Positions 15,499 to 24,418 of a stretch of DNA of 64,000 nt are shown here, in pieces; the stretch's first letter is position 1, and the number at the start of each line of letters is the position of its first letter. The translations under genes were made by a program, and so were the position numbers. Under the pieces are notes generated by a model. The model saw only the letters and a program-made list of their open reading frames with translations, had not been told where the DNA came from and did no database searches. This DNA comes from Paenibacillus glycinis (lineage in GTDB: Bacteria; Bacillota; Bacilli; Paenibacillales; Paenibacillaceae), in assembly GCF_009909185.1 (NCBI RefSeq), contig NZ_JAAAMV010000020.1, positions 62,001-126,000 on the forward strand, in the 5' to 3' direction.

Positions 15499-17088
15499 TT
15501 GAACGAGTATGACGTAATCATGATTGGAAGCGGCCATAACGCATTGATCGCAGCCGCTTTTTTGACGCGCGCGGCGAGAAGCGTCCTCCTGCTGGAGAAG
15601 AACGACCGGCCGGGGGGCTATTTGCGAACGGACGAGCTGACGCTGCCCGGCTTCAAGCACGACGTGTACGCCGCGGCCCACCCGCTGTTCCTGACCGGGC
15701 CGGCGTACGCGGACTTCAGGGAAGCGCTGGAGGCGCGGGGACTGCATTACGCGAACACGGATCTTCCGACGGGGGTATCGATGGAGAACGGCGACACGGC
15801 CGTCTTCGCGCGCACGGGCGAGGAGCTGGCCGCGGAAGCCGAACGTCTGGCGCCGGGAGACGGCGCGGCGATGGGACGATTGTTCGCGTCGTTCGCGCCG
15901 TATGCGGGGGATGTGTTCGAGCTGTTCAATCTGGACTTGTCGGGTCAACGGGCTTCCGAGATTATTCGAAAGCTGCTGCATGACCATCGTTCCGAAGGGA
16001 AAGGCTATTCGGCGTTCGCCGCTTCCCTGTATTCCACGGCGCGCAACGCGGTGGGCGATTTCCGTTCGCCTGTCACGCGCGCCATGCTGGCGTCATGGGT
16101 CACGCATCTGGGCAGAACGCCGGACGAGGTCGGCAGCGGCATCTGGGTGCCGCTCACGGCGATGGCGCTCATGGGCGGCGGCATGCCGATTCCCGAAGGC
16201 GGGAGCGAGAAGCTCGCGCAGGCTTTGTCGCGGCTGGTGCAGGACCAAGGCGGCACGATCATTACCGGCGCGCGGGCCGAACGGATTATCGTCCAACACG
16301 GCAAAGCCGTCGGCGTGCGCACGGCGGAAGGCGAGGAATACCGCGCGAAGCATGCGGTCGTCGCCTCGACCGGGCCGGATCAGCTGTACTTGTCGCTCTT
16401 GGCCGACACGCAAGTCAGCTCCGAGATTCGCGGCCAAGCAAAGCGATTCCGTTACGGAAGAGGCTGCGTACAGATCCATCTCGCGCTGAGCGAAGCGCCG
16501 AAGTGGCCGGATGCGCGGTTCGCGCGCGTCGGCCAGCCCCATCTGACCGACGGGCTCGACGGCTTCACCCAAGCGATCGCGCAAGGGATGGCCGATCTCC
16601 TGCCTGCCAAGCCGACCTTTACGGTCGATTGCCCGACCAATTTCGATCCGACCCGGGCGCCGGCCGGCAAAGCGATCATGCGGCTTCAGGTGCTCGAGGT
16701 TCCTTGCCGTCCGCGGGGGGATGCCGCCGGTCGGATCGACGTCGGCGACGGCGCATGGACGCCGGAGCTGACCGAACGGTTTGCGGAGCGCGTGATCGCC
16801 GTCGCCGGCAAGCATATCCCGAATCTTCCCGGCGCCATCATCGCCAAATCCGTCATTACCCCGGACAGCCTCGCCCGCTTCAATCCGAATTCGGGTCCTG
16901 GCGACCCTTACGGCGGATCGCACGACTTCGCGCAGAGCTATTTATTCCGTCCGCTGCCTTCGCAGCCGAGCCATCGCACGGAGATTCCGAATCTGTACAT
17001 GCTTGGCGCCGCCACTTGGCCGGGACACGGGATTAACGGCGGATCGGGTTATATCGTGGCGCAGCAGCTGCTGTCGCGCGATCGATAA
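15499..17088 (+). CDS. FAD-dependent oxidoreductase, phytoene desaturase-like (CrtI-type)
   Basis: The 529-residue protein opens with a dinucleotide-binding motif, YDVIMIGSGHNALIAAAFL, then LLLEKNDRPGGYLRTDE, as in CrtI-type phytoene desaturases and the NAD(P)/FAD-dependent family close to them. The C-terminal FAD motif is present (LYMLGAATWPGHGINGGSGY). Carotenoid desaturases remove hydrogens from isoprenoids, but this subgroup also includes enzymes of unknown substrate and no carotenoid genes are near. The start is a TTG at 15499 behind GGAGGAGG. It has its own terminator, so it is monocistronic. Confidence 0.8.
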   Translation: MNEYDVIMIGSGHNALIAAAFLTRAARSVLLLEKNDRPGGYLRTDELTLPGFKHDVYAAAHPLFLTGPAYADFREALEARGLHYANTDLPTGVSMENGDTAVFARTGEELAAEAERLAPGDGAAMGRLFASFAPYAGDVFELFNLDLSGQRASEIIRKLLHDHRSEGKGYSAFAASLYSTARNAVGDFRSPVTRAMLASWVTHLGRTPDEVGSGIWVPLTAMALMGGGMPIPEGGSEKLAQALSRLVQDQGGTIITGARAERIIVQHGKAVGVRTAEGEEYRAKHAVVASTGPDQLYLSLLADTQVSSEIRGQAKRFRYGRGCVQIHLALSEAPKWPDARFARVGQPHLTDGLDGFTQAIAQGMADLLPAKPTFTVDCPTNFDPTRAPAGKAIMRLQVLEVPCRPRGDAAGRIDVGDGAWTPELTERFAERVIAVAGKHIPNLPGAIIAKSVITPDSLARFNPNSGPGDPYGGSHDFAQSYLFRPLPSQPSHRTEIPNLYMLGAATWPGHGINGGSGYIVAQQLLSRDR

Positions 17089-17141
17089 CGCCGTTCGGCT
17101 GACTGCCGGGCTTGATCGACGGCTCGGGTGAAGCGCGCACG

Positions 17142-17186
17142 AGAGCCTCTTCCGGCGTTTGACGCCGCGAAAGGCTCTTTCCTTGT
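17142..17186 (+). terminator. Intrinsic terminator after the CrtI-like gene
   Basis: GAGCCTCTTCCGGCG and CGCCGCGAAAGGCTC pair around TTTGA with internal mismatches, followed by a T-rich stretch. Confidence 0.75.
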
Positions 17187-17336
17187 TTCCGTCCCGTATG
17201 TTAAATTAAGGATGTCGATTTTAATAATAGGGCCGTATGCTTCTACTTGATGCCGGCGGCTCCGACTCGCCGCGTTCCGCAATTGGGCAGGCAAGGCCGC
17301 AGGGCCGGAATCCGCTAATACGCGCGCGAATTTTTT

Positions 17337-17365
17337 TGAAACGCAACCCGGCCCGTTGTCGTATT
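17337..17365 (+). promoter_or_regulatory. SigW-type ECF promoter of pspA
   Basis: TGAAAC at 17337-17342, a 17-base spacer and CGTATT at 17360-17365 match the SigW consensus (TGAAAC, CGTA). B. subtilis pspA is known to be in the SigW regulon, which supports the call. Confidence 0.75.
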
Positions 17366-17416
17366 AGGTAGCATAAACGCTGACGAACAGCACATTATCG
17401 AGGAGGAAATGAAACC

Positions 17417-18088
17417 ATGTCCGTATTTAAACGCCTGCGCGACCTCACGTTGTCGAATGTCTACTCCCTGATCGAGAAAGCCGAAGATCCGATCAAACTG
17501 ACGGACCAATATATCCGCGACATGCAAGAGGATTTGGAAGACGCGGAGAAAGCGGTAGCCGCGCAAATCGCGATCGAGAAACGGTTCAAGCAGCTGTACG
17601 AAGAGCAGGAAGCGCTCGTGCAGAAGCGCGGCGAGCAAGCGCACACGGCTGCTTCCATGCAAAACGTCGAGCTCGCCAGACGCGCGCTGGAAGAGAAGAA
17701 AGCCGCCGAGACGAAGCGCGACGAGTACAAGGTCAGCTACGACTCCAACAAAGCGTCCGCGGACAATCTTCGCGGCAAGCTGAGCGAGATGCGCGACCAG
17801 CTGACGGAAATGAAAAACAAACGCGAAACGCTCGTGGCCCGTTACAAAGCGGCCAAAGCGCAAGCCGACATCAACAAGTCGATGGCGGGTTTCAGCTCCG
17901 ACACGGCGATGTCCGGCTTGAAGCGGATGGAAGAGAAGATGCTGCAGGCGGAAGCGCAAGCCGAAGCAAGCAACGAAATGAACAGCAAAGGCAAGTCGCT
18001 CGACGACGAATTCGAAGCGCTCGGCACGAACAAAGCCGTCGACGACGAACTGGCCGCTTTGATGAAGCAATACGAGAAAAAAGAGTAA
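17417..18088 (+). CDS. pspA: PspA/IM30 family envelope-stress protein
   Basis: The 223-residue protein starts SVFKRLRDLTLSNVYSLIEK, the amphipathic helix typical of Firmicute PspA, then AEDPIKLTDQYIRDMQEDLE, and is almost entirely coiled coil with high Ala, Glu, Lys and Gln content. PspA proteins bind stressed membranes and form ESCRT-III-like oligomers that preserve the proton motive force. A SigW-type promoter lies 50 bases upstream. It heads a group with DUF350, DUF4178 and DUF4247 genes, an association seen in other Bacillales. The 165-base gap before the next gene may hold a processing site or second promoter. Confidence 0.9.
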   Translation: MSVFKRLRDLTLSNVYSLIEKAEDPIKLTDQYIRDMQEDLEDAEKAVAAQIAIEKRFKQLYEEQEALVQKRGEQAHTAASMQNVELARRALEEKKAAETKRDEYKVSYDSNKASADNLRGKLSEMRDQLTEMKNKRETLVARYKAAKAQADINKSMAGFSSDTAMSGLKRMEEKMLQAEAQAEASNEMNSKGKSLDDEFEALGTNKAVDDELAALMKQYEKKE

Positions 18089-18253
18089 GCGCGTAGTATA
18101 CTACAACTAAGCAATCCGCTTGTTCGCAATCGGAACGAACGTCCGCCGGCATGGACCGCTAAGCTTCGCGCGCTGCCTTCCATCCGCCCAAGGACGTTTT
18201 TTCTTTGCGAAGCGCGGCGCTGCGGCAAATTAGACGATGGAGGCTCTTGACGA

Positions 18254-18658
18254 ATGACACTTGACGAGATGCTCGGCATTCTTGTATGGACCGGAGCGGG
18301 CGCGGTGCTGCTGATCGTGCTGATGGCGGTCGATTCGCTGTTTACCCGGTACAAGGATTTGGAAGAAATCAAGAAAGGGAACGTGGCGGTGACGACCCGC
18401 TTCATCATGAAGCTGCTCGCGCAGGCTTACATTCTCTCGCGCTCCATCACGACATCGGACGATCTGTGGGAAGCGCTGCTCGTATCGGCCATATCGTTCG
18501 TGATCCTGCTGCTCATCGAGAGCCTCGTCGAATTCGCGCTCCGGGCGATGTCGGGACTGGACCTCACCGAAGGCACGAAGCAGAACCAGATCGCGCCGGC
18601 GCTGTTTACGGGCTCGCTGCATCTGGCGGGAGCGCTCATTATCGGGGCGTGCTTGTAA
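18254..18658 (+). CDS. DUF350 domain-containing membrane protein
   Basis: This is a 134-residue integral membrane protein with about four hydrophobic helices (AVLLIVLMAVDSLF, an ILSRSITTSDDLWEAL amphipathic part, ALLVSAISFVILLLIESLV, LHLAGALIIGACL). The pattern and the NVAVTTRF loop place it in the DUF350 family. Its function is unknown; its position between pspA and a DUF4178 gene suggests a role in membrane homeostasis. A GGAGG site lies upstream of the ATG. Confidence 0.75.
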   Translation: MTLDEMLGILVWTGAGAVLLIVLMAVDSLFTRYKDLEEIKKGNVAVTTRFIMKLLAQAYILSRSITTSDDLWEALLVSAISFVILLLIESLVEFALRAMSGLDLTEGTKQNQIAPALFTGSLHLAGALIIGACL

Positions 18659-18683
18659 ACTAGAATCGTAAGGAGCGATCGCC

Positions 18684-19190
18684 ATGGGCATATTTTCGCG
18701 CATCAAAAACATTATCGCTAAACCCGAGCCGCCGATCGTGGAGAAAAGCTTGCTGACGATCGGTCCCGGCGACGTCTGCGAAGTATCCTTGGTGACCTAC
18801 CAGGTAGTCGGCAGACTGCAGAACCGCAAGCGCAATCTCGTCGTGCTCACGCTGCAGGACGGATCGGCCATTCGCTATCTGACGATCGAAGAACGCGAGC
18901 GGACCGTTTATGCGCTCTACGAGCCGATCGACGGCCGGCTGGATTCCGTGGAGGAAGTGCCGACGGAGCTGGAGTTGGACGACAGGACGTTCCACTTGGA
19001 GGAACAATATTCCGGCTTCGTCACCGCGGCCGGCAGAACGCCGTTCGTGCAGGGCGGCGAGCAATACGTATGGCAGTATCAGTCGGACGACCAGAAGCTG
19101 CTGCGGGTCGAGTGGCAGGACGGCCGCTTCATGCTGTACGAAGGGGAAGACGTGCTTGCTGCCGATGTTCGCGTTCTCCGCGGAAACTAG
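18684..19190 (+). CDS. DUF4178 domain-containing protein
   Basis: The 168-residue soluble protein has one beta-rich domain (TIGPGDVCEVSLVTYQVVG, AIRYLTIEERERTVYALYEP, WQYQSDDQKLLRVEWQDGRF). This matches the DUF4178 family, which usually sits beside DUF350, DUF4247 and PspA genes in Bacillales. It has no known enzymatic motif. AAGGAG precedes the ATG, and the gene is 25 bases after the DUF350 gene, so the two are clearly cotranscribed. Confidence 0.75.
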   Translation: MGIFSRIKNIIAKPEPPIVEKSLLTIGPGDVCEVSLVTYQVVGRLQNRKRNLVVLTLQDGSAIRYLTIEERERTVYALYEPIDGRLDSVEEVPTELELDDRTFHLEEQYSGFVTAAGRTPFVQGGEQYVWQYQSDDQKLLRVEWQDGRFMLYEGEDVLAADVRVLRGN

Positions 19191-19205
19191 GGGAGGATGA
19201 GAAGG

Positions 19206-19943
19206 ATGCGAAGCAAGAGCTCGTACTTACTTAAATTACTTCTTGTCTTCACGCTCGTCTTTCCGCTGCTGGCCGCTTGCGGCATCAATCAGAAGATCGA
19301 GGAGCAATATCCGCTCGAATCGGTGAACGGCAGCGGGGCCTCAACCTCGTACGTGTACCGCGCCGCCGGGGTGAGCGTGCCCGAGGTCGCGAAGGCGCTC
19401 GTGGATGCGGATAAACCGCAGCAGGAATCGACGGAAGCGAAGGACCATATGTTCCTCGTGTACTCCGACCGCATCATTCATCTGCAGCAGGATACGGCGA
19501 AGCCGGAAGATACGCTGATCGAAGTCGATTCCCAGGAATACGTCCGCAACAATTACAGCTCGAGCTTTCTGGAAGGGTATCTGCTCGCGAGCTTCCTCGG
19601 CAATCTGTTCGATAACGGCCGCTACGGCCACGGCGCGTATCGCGGTTACGACGACCGCGGCACGTACAAGCCGACCGGCGGCAGCTACCATGCGCCGACG
19701 GACCAAGAGAAGAAAGCCGTGCCGCCGATGACGGTGACGCGCACGGGCTCGGTGTTCAAGCGCTCGAAGAACGCCGTGCCGACCAGTCCTTCCGATTCGG
19801 GGGGAGTGACGAGCAATCCGTCGAAGGGCAAGATTACCCGGGACACGGACAGCGGCAAAAAATCGGGCGGCTGGCTCACGCCGCGCAAGTCGTCGAAGCC
19901 GAAGACGCGGGTCGGTTTCGGCAGAGTTTCCAGGCGACGATGA
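19206..19943 (+). CDS. DUF4247 lipoprotein
   Basis: The protein has a lipoprotein signal peptide with a lipobox (LLAAC, lipidated Cys near residue 24) and then a domain of about 110 residues matching DUF4247 (YPLESVNGSGASTSYVYRAA, HMFLVYSDRIIHLQQD). The second half is a Ser/Lys/Gly-rich, low-complexity tail (SGKKSGGWLTPRKSSKPKT) that may contact the cell wall. ATG 19206 is chosen because GGGGAGG lies 9 bases upstream; the ATG at 19197 overlaps that site. It ends the psp-type operon and is followed by a strong terminator. Confidence 0.75.
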   Translation: MRSKSSYLLKLLLVFTLVFPLLAACGINQKIEEQYPLESVNGSGASTSYVYRAAGVSVPEVAKALVDADKPQQESTEAKDHMFLVYSDRIIHLQQDTAKPEDTLIEVDSQEYVRNNYSSSFLEGYLLASFLGNLFDNGRYGHGAYRGYDDRGTYKPTGGSYHAPTDQEKKAVPPMTVTRTGSVFKRSKNAVPTSPSDSGGVTSNPSKGKITRDTDSGKKSGGWLTPRKSSKPKTRVGFGRVSRRR

Positions 19944-19980
19944 GCCTGAGCGCGCACGGTTCGTGACAATAAGAATAGAG

Positions 19981-20022
19981 ACGGCGGACGGAACCCGACG
20001 GTTCCGTCCGCCGTCTTTTTTT
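19981..20022 (+). terminator. Strong intrinsic terminator of the psp-type operon
   Basis: ACGGCGGACGGAAC pairs perfectly with GTTCCGTCCGCCGT around CCGACG and is followed by seven T. Confidence 0.95.
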
Positions 20023-20125
20023 GCGTGAGGGGTCTAAATTCGGACTTTAATCGGGCATGCGCATTGCGGTATGATAGGGAGGTTGCAATCGATAGTTAGT
20101 CGTGCGTAGAGGAAGGGGAACAGGG

Positions 20126-21376
20126 ATGAAACGAATGTTGTCGCCGCTGAATACGGTCGTGCTCACGCAGTTTCTGAGCGCATTCGCGGATAATTTGAAC
20201 TTTTTTCTGATCGTGGGCATGGTGAAGCGCCAAGGCGCGGAGAACCCGGACATCGCGGTCAATTACATCCAGATCGCTTTCCTGGCGGCATACGTGATCT
20301 TGGCGCCGATCGTCGGGGCGTACGCCGACAAGAAAGCGAAATCGAACGTGCTGCTGCTCGGCAACGCCTTGAAGGCCGTCGGCATCGGTATGCTGCTGTT
20401 CGGACTGCCTCCGGCGCTGTGTTACGTATTCGTCGGCATCGGCGCGGTCGTGTATTCGCCGGGGAAGTACGGCATCCTGACGGAGCTGACCCGGACCGAG
20501 GACGAGCTGCTCCGGGCGAACGCGAAGGTGGAAGGCTCCACGATTTTGGCCATCCTGCTGGGAACGGTCGCGGGCGGCTTCCTGGCGCAAAACTCCGATC
20601 TTCCGGCGGTGCTTACCTGTCTCGGCGTCTATGTGCTCTCCTTGCTGATGACGCTCGTCATTCCGGCCAGGGCGGGGAACGCCGAGCTGCGGTACGGCAA
20701 GGAAGCGATGCAGTTCCTGCGGGACTTCGGCACGATGTTCCGCAATCCCCGCGCGCGCTTCTCGCTGATCGGCACCGGCTCGTTCTGGCTGACGGCCGCG
20801 GTGCTTCGCATCGCGCTGATCGCTTGGCTGCCGCTCAACCTGGGCATCACGGATACGGACCAGCAGTCCATGATGATCGGCATCACGGCGGTCGGCGTGG
20901 TCGTGAGCGCGTTCCTGACGCCCAAGCTGGTGCCGGCCGGCAAGCTGCACCGGGCCTTCTATTACGGCTTGTTCATGGTCGCATCGGTGATGGTGGCCAC
21001 GATGACCTACGAACTCTGGTTGACCATCGTGCTGTTGTTCCTTATCGGCATCTTCGGCGGCATCTTCGTGATTCCGCTGAATACGATGCTGCAGGAGGAA
21101 GGGAAGTCGACGATCGGCTCCGGCAAGACGATCGCGGTTCAAAACTTCAGCGAAAACATTCTCACGGTCAGCGGGTTGTTGATCTATCTGACGCTCAGCC
21201 AGATGGATGTCTCCGTCAACGGCTCCGTGATCGGCATCGGCCTCGTGCTGCTCGCGTTCATCTTGTTCCTGGCGACGCAGCTGCCGAATGTCCTGGGAGC
21301 CGAACGTCGCAAGCGGGCAGATCAAAGCAAGCCATTTTCCGAGCAAGCCGGGCATGCCGGGAAACAAGACGCTTAA
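20126..21376 (+). CDS. lplT: MFS transporter, lysophospholipid transporter LplT-like
   Basis: This protein of about 416 residues has 12 predicted membrane segments. It begins LNTVVLTQFLSAFADNLNFF, followed by PIVGAYADKKAKSNVLLLGN and VYSPGKYGILTELTRTEDEL, which match LplT of proteobacteria and its Firmicute relatives. LplT flips lysophospholipids inward across the membrane for reacylation. No acyltransferase partner (Aas) is adjacent. ATG 20126 is favoured by GGAAGGGG upstream over a GTG at 20102. A TATGAT at 20070-20075 is a possible -10. Only 22 bases separate its stop from the start of the following kinase gene. Confidence 0.8.
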   Translation: MKRMLSPLNTVVLTQFLSAFADNLNFFLIVGMVKRQGAENPDIAVNYIQIAFLAAYVILAPIVGAYADKKAKSNVLLLGNALKAVGIGMLLFGLPPALCYVFVGIGAVVYSPGKYGILTELTRTEDELLRANAKVEGSTILAILLGTVAGGFLAQNSDLPAVLTCLGVYVLSLLMTLVIPARAGNAELRYGKEAMQFLRDFGTMFRNPRARFSLIGTGSFWLTAAVLRIALIAWLPLNLGITDTDQQSMMIGITAVGVVVSAFLTPKLVPAGKLHRAFYYGLFMVASVMVATMTYELWLTIVLLFLIGIFGGIFVIPLNTMLQEEGKSTIGSGKTIAVQNFSENILTVSGLLIYLTLSQMDVSVNGSVIGIGLVLLAFILFLATQLPNVLGAERRKRADQSKPFSEQAGHAGKQDA

Positions 21377-21398
21377 CCAGGAACGGGAGGCGGACAGG

Positions 21399-22175
21399 AT
21401 GAAGCTGGCGGATATACCGGAATCGGTCATTCGGCTTATCGGGGACGTCAGGGAACTCGGGCTGCCGGCCCAGGGACATACGTCGGTCGTGGCGCTTGCG
21501 ACGACCGACAGCGGAATGTATATAATGAAGAAATGCGTTCATCCGCTGTACCGCGAATGGTTGCGGAAGGAGCATCGGAGCCTCCGGCTGCTGCATTCCG
21601 CCGGCTTGCCCATCCCGGACGTAATCGGCTATGCCGAGGAGCCCAGCGGCAGTTGGCTTGTGATGTCTTATATAGAAGGAACGCGTTTGCGGGAGTTCCT
21701 GACGACAGAGCATCGCGCATCCAAACGGGAGCAGGCCATCCACGAATACGGCGCCGCGCTCAAGCGAATCCATGAATCGCCTTGCCCGGCGGAATTGAAG
21801 CGCCAGGGCGATTGGCTGGACGGCATGCTGCTGCAGGCGAGATCGAATTTGGCCCATCATGCGGTGGACGGCAGCGCGGAATTGCTGGCTGAACTGGAAC
21901 GTTCGAAGCCGGACCCGATCGAGGCGACGCTGATCCACGGCGACTTCACGATCGACAACGTGCTCGTTCGCGATCGGGCCGTCGTCGGCGTCATCGATTG
22001 GTCCGGAGCCGCCTTCGGCGATCCGCGGTACGATGCAGCGCTGGCGATCAGGCCGAAGCCGAATGCGTTTGAACGCGCGCATGACGTGGCGTTGTTCTAT
22101 GAAGCCTATGATGGCTTGCGGCTCACGATCGAGGAATATCGTTATTACGAGGAAGGGCTTTATGCGTTTTTCTAA
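21399..22175 (+). CDS. Aminoglycoside phosphotransferase-fold kinase
   Basis: The protein of about 258 residues has the APH/choline kinase fold: HTSVVALATTDSGMYIMKK (nucleotide loop and Lys), LVMSYIEGTRLREFL as hinge, catalytic loop TLIHGDFTIDNVLV (H-G-D-x-x-x-x-N) near residue 180, and the metal-binding VIDWSGAAFGDPRYD. It phosphorylates a hydroxyl of an unknown small molecule; there is no specific reason to call it a resistance enzyme. GGGAGG precedes ATG 21399. It follows the LplT-like gene closely and is probably in the same transcript. Confidence 0.78.
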   Translation: MKLADIPESVIRLIGDVRELGLPAQGHTSVVALATTDSGMYIMKKCVHPLYREWLRKEHRSLRLLHSAGLPIPDVIGYAEEPSGSWLVMSYIEGTRLREFLTTEHRASKREQAIHEYGAALKRIHESPCPAELKRQGDWLDGMLLQARSNLAHHAVDGSAELLAELERSKPDPIEATLIHGDFTIDNVLVRDRAVVGVIDWSGAAFGDPRYDAALAIRPKPNAFERAHDVALFYEAYDGLRLTIEEYRYYEEGLYAFF

Positions 22176-22489
22176 CGCGGCGAAGGACGGCAGGCGTGAA
22201 GCCGGAACCGGTAGGTGCACGAATATTGAGGCTTAGGAGAGACCCGTATACGGCTTTCTTGCACCTGGAATCATGGATTATGGGCGGTTACGCGCGTCGT
22301 TTTCTAAGGAATGGCTAAAATTTAAATAAAATTATTCTAAATTAGTCTTTCGTTTTGCTGCCGCGGCGGCAGGGCGAAGGGCTTTTTTCGTATGGATCTT
22401 CGACTTGTTCGCCGGGTCGGATGTTTCAATATGCCTCGTACATGGGTAAATGCTTGCCGGAACGTAAACTGAATTTCGGAGGGCAACGC
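22176..22489. other. Intergenic region upstream of the EPS-type acyltransferase
   Basis: About 314 bases with an AT-rich middle (22310-22345) and no credible gene. It probably carries the promoter of the following acyltransferase gene. I could not fix a -35/-10 pair. Confidence 0.35.
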
Positions 22490-23038
22490 ATGATGCTTGT
22501 CAACACGCTCAGAAGGCTGAAATGGATGATTCGATTCGGGAAAGGAGGACATTCGCTGCGAGAGCTTCCATGGATCAAAGGGAAGCTTTACGTGAATCGG
22601 TCAGGGACGCTGCGAATCGGGAAACGGGTTCGGTTCGTGGGCAAGCCATGGGCGACGCAGCTTACCGTGGAAAAGGGCGGCGTGCTGGAAATCGGCGATC
22701 ATACGTTCATTAATGCAGGGGTCGGCATCGCGGCCCGGCAGCGCATCTCGATCGGGTCCGACGTGAAGATCGGCCCGCGCACCAGCATCCTCGACAGCAT
22801 GTACCACCAGCTCGACGCAAACGACAGTCCGGATGCGAGCAAACCGATCGTCATCGGAAACAACGTATGGATCGGCACGCGCTGCACGATTCTGCCCGGC
22901 GTCACGATCGGGGAGAACGCGGTCGTCGCCGCCGGCAGCCTCGTGAACAAGGACGTTCCCAAGAACGTGCTCGTCGCCGGAACGCCGGCGAGAATCATCC
23001 GCGAGCTCGACATTCCGGAGGGGTGGATCCGGCAGTAA
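22490..23038 (+). CDS. Acyltransferase with left-handed beta-helix (hexapeptide repeat)
   Basis: The protein of 182 residues has repeated hexapeptide turns (IGDHTFINAGVGIAARQRIS, IGSDVKIGPRTSILD, IGNNVWIGTRCTILPGVTIG) and the typical end ENAVVAAGSLVNKDVPKNVL with VAGTPARIIRE. His in SMYHQLD is the probable catalytic base. Such enzymes O- or N-acetylate sugars using acetyl-CoA as trimers. ATG 22490 is supported by GGAGG 7 bases upstream; the frame is open further upstream without a ribosome site. It lies at the left border of the exopolysaccharide region and likely modifies that polymer. Confidence 0.8.
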   Translation: MMLVNTLRRLKWMIRFGKGGHSLRELPWIKGKLYVNRSGTLRIGKRVRFVGKPWATQLTVEKGGVLEIGDHTFINAGVGIAARQRISIGSDVKIGPRTSILDSMYHQLDANDSPDASKPIVIGNNVWIGTRCTILPGVTIGENAVVAAGSLVNKDVPKNVLVAGTPARIIRELDIPEGWIRQ

Positions 23039-23720
23039 ATCTTTCTCAGAAATCTCATCGATACCCCTTCAAGTTGCGCAAAAGCACCATGCCGAATACT
23101 TCTACTTGAGTAAAATTTAGGAGATTAGAGGAAAAATACCAAAAAATTCAATAGAAATATTTGTATAAAGAGGATCCCTGGCCCAAAATGTGTGTCTAAA
23201 TTGTGACATCGTTATTCAATTGTCTTTGCCCGATGCCTGAAGAAGCCGCCGCAAGCTTACGAAATTTCATGGTTCCGCATGGGTAATGAGGCCTGCGGTC
23301 CTGACACGTTCCGTTGCATCCAAAAACCGCTCGAATGAAACGCTTTCAACTCTTACAGATATCTTTCAAATCCAGCATTGCGGCAATTTTCGGCCCCAGC
23401 TTCGCGAAAGGGTCGATTCTCCGAAAAAAGGTGGTCGATCGACAAAATTCATCGGGACGAATTGAGACCAAGGTCACTGTTAAAGTGCGGATGGACGAGG
23501 AATAAATTCAGTACTCCTGTAGCATGTCCATGTCAATTTCAACAAGGTATGTTGGGAATATAGAGCGTTGTCCAAAATTGCGGATATATGGCGAAAACAT
23601 TAAGGCTTTCTCATTCTATCCGCGGAGCGACTGAAGGTTTCGCAATGGCAAGGTCACTGGCGTGCTGATACTTCGATTGGCAATTGTGTTCAATGAGCGG
23701 CAAGAAAGGTGATGATAGCG
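23039..23720. other. AT-richer non-coding region before the two-component genes
   Basis: These 680 bases have visibly lower G+C than their surroundings and no credible gene. Short open frames at 23314-23563 have no ribosome site and no recognisable protein. The region may be decayed DNA or a long regulatory region for the downstream two-component/EPS genes. Confidence 0.4.
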
Positions 23721-24413
23721 ATGGCAATTCAGATCGAATCAAAACGGCTTGTTATTGAGGAGCGCAACCGGATCGCCGAGGAGCTTCATGATCGCGTATC
23801 CCAGCATTTGTTCGGCATCATTTACGCCATGCACTCGATCAAATGCGGCTGGAAGGATATGACCGAGGAGCAAAAGCTGGAGCAGATGAAGGAAATCCAG
23901 GAAGCGGCTTCGACGGCCTCCTGCGAGCTGCGGGCCACGATCAATAACCTCAGCACGACGGGCGGCAGCGATTCCTGGATCGGGATCGTCAAATCGCATT
24001 TGGCCAATCAAGCCAAGCTCAATGGCATCAGCATCGTGTTTCATGCCTCCAAATCCTGCAGCCTGTTATCCATCGATCATCAGAAGGCTTTGTACCGAGC
24101 CATATTGGAGGGCGTGGGCAATGCGATCCGCCATGGCGCGAGCAGCTGCGTGAGCGTCGACTTGACCATGAAGCAAGGTGCCGTCAAGCTCGCGATCGAG
24201 GACAACGGGTTCGGTTTCGACGTTAGATCCAAGATGAACAAGTCCAATGCGGGCTTTGGTCTTAGCAATATGCAAGCACTTGCCGTATCGCTCGGAGGCA
24301 CCTTTGATATCGAGAGCAAGGAAGGAAGCGGAACACGGATTCTGCTCTGGCTGCCGCTGGCCGACGTTGCCGGCGCAGGCGAGGGATCCGCTCAAAATAC
24401 GAAAAGCGGGTGA
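23721..24413 (+). CDS. Cytosolic sensor histidine kinase, NarL/DegS class, without sensor domain
   Basis: The protein of 230 residues begins directly with the dimerisation/phosphoacceptor domain. ERNRIAEELHDRVSQHLFGI holds the phosphorylated His of the HisKA_3 family, with the E-L-H-D-R motif. The HATPase_c domain follows, with an N box (GVGNAIRHGASS), a G1 box (IEDNGFGFD) and a G2 region (GFGLSNMQALA). There is no transmembrane or sensor domain, so input must come from a partner protein or a cytosolic signal. ATG 23721 follows AAAGGTGAT. It is coupled to the response regulator gene, 5 bases away, and the pair precedes the EPS operon, which it probably controls. Confidence 0.85.
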   Translation: MAIQIESKRLVIEERNRIAEELHDRVSQHLFGIIYAMHSIKCGWKDMTEEQKLEQMKEIQEAASTASCELRATINNLSTTGGSDSWIGIVKSHLANQAKLNGISIVFHASKSCSLLSIDHQKALYRAILEGVGNAIRHGASSCVSVDLTMKQGAVKLAIEDNGFGFDVRSKMNKSNAGFGLSNMQALAVSLGGTFDIESKEGSGTRILLWLPLADVAGAGEGSAQNTKSG

Positions 24414-24418
24414 TAAGC

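Noticed and set aside
21399..22175. APH-fold kinase as an antibiotic-resistance gene.
   Set aside because: The fold is shared by many small-molecule kinases and nothing in the context supports resistance.
23314..23563. Short open frames in the AT-richer region before the histidine kinase.
   Set aside because: No ribosome site, no recognisable motif, and composition unlike the neighbouring genes.
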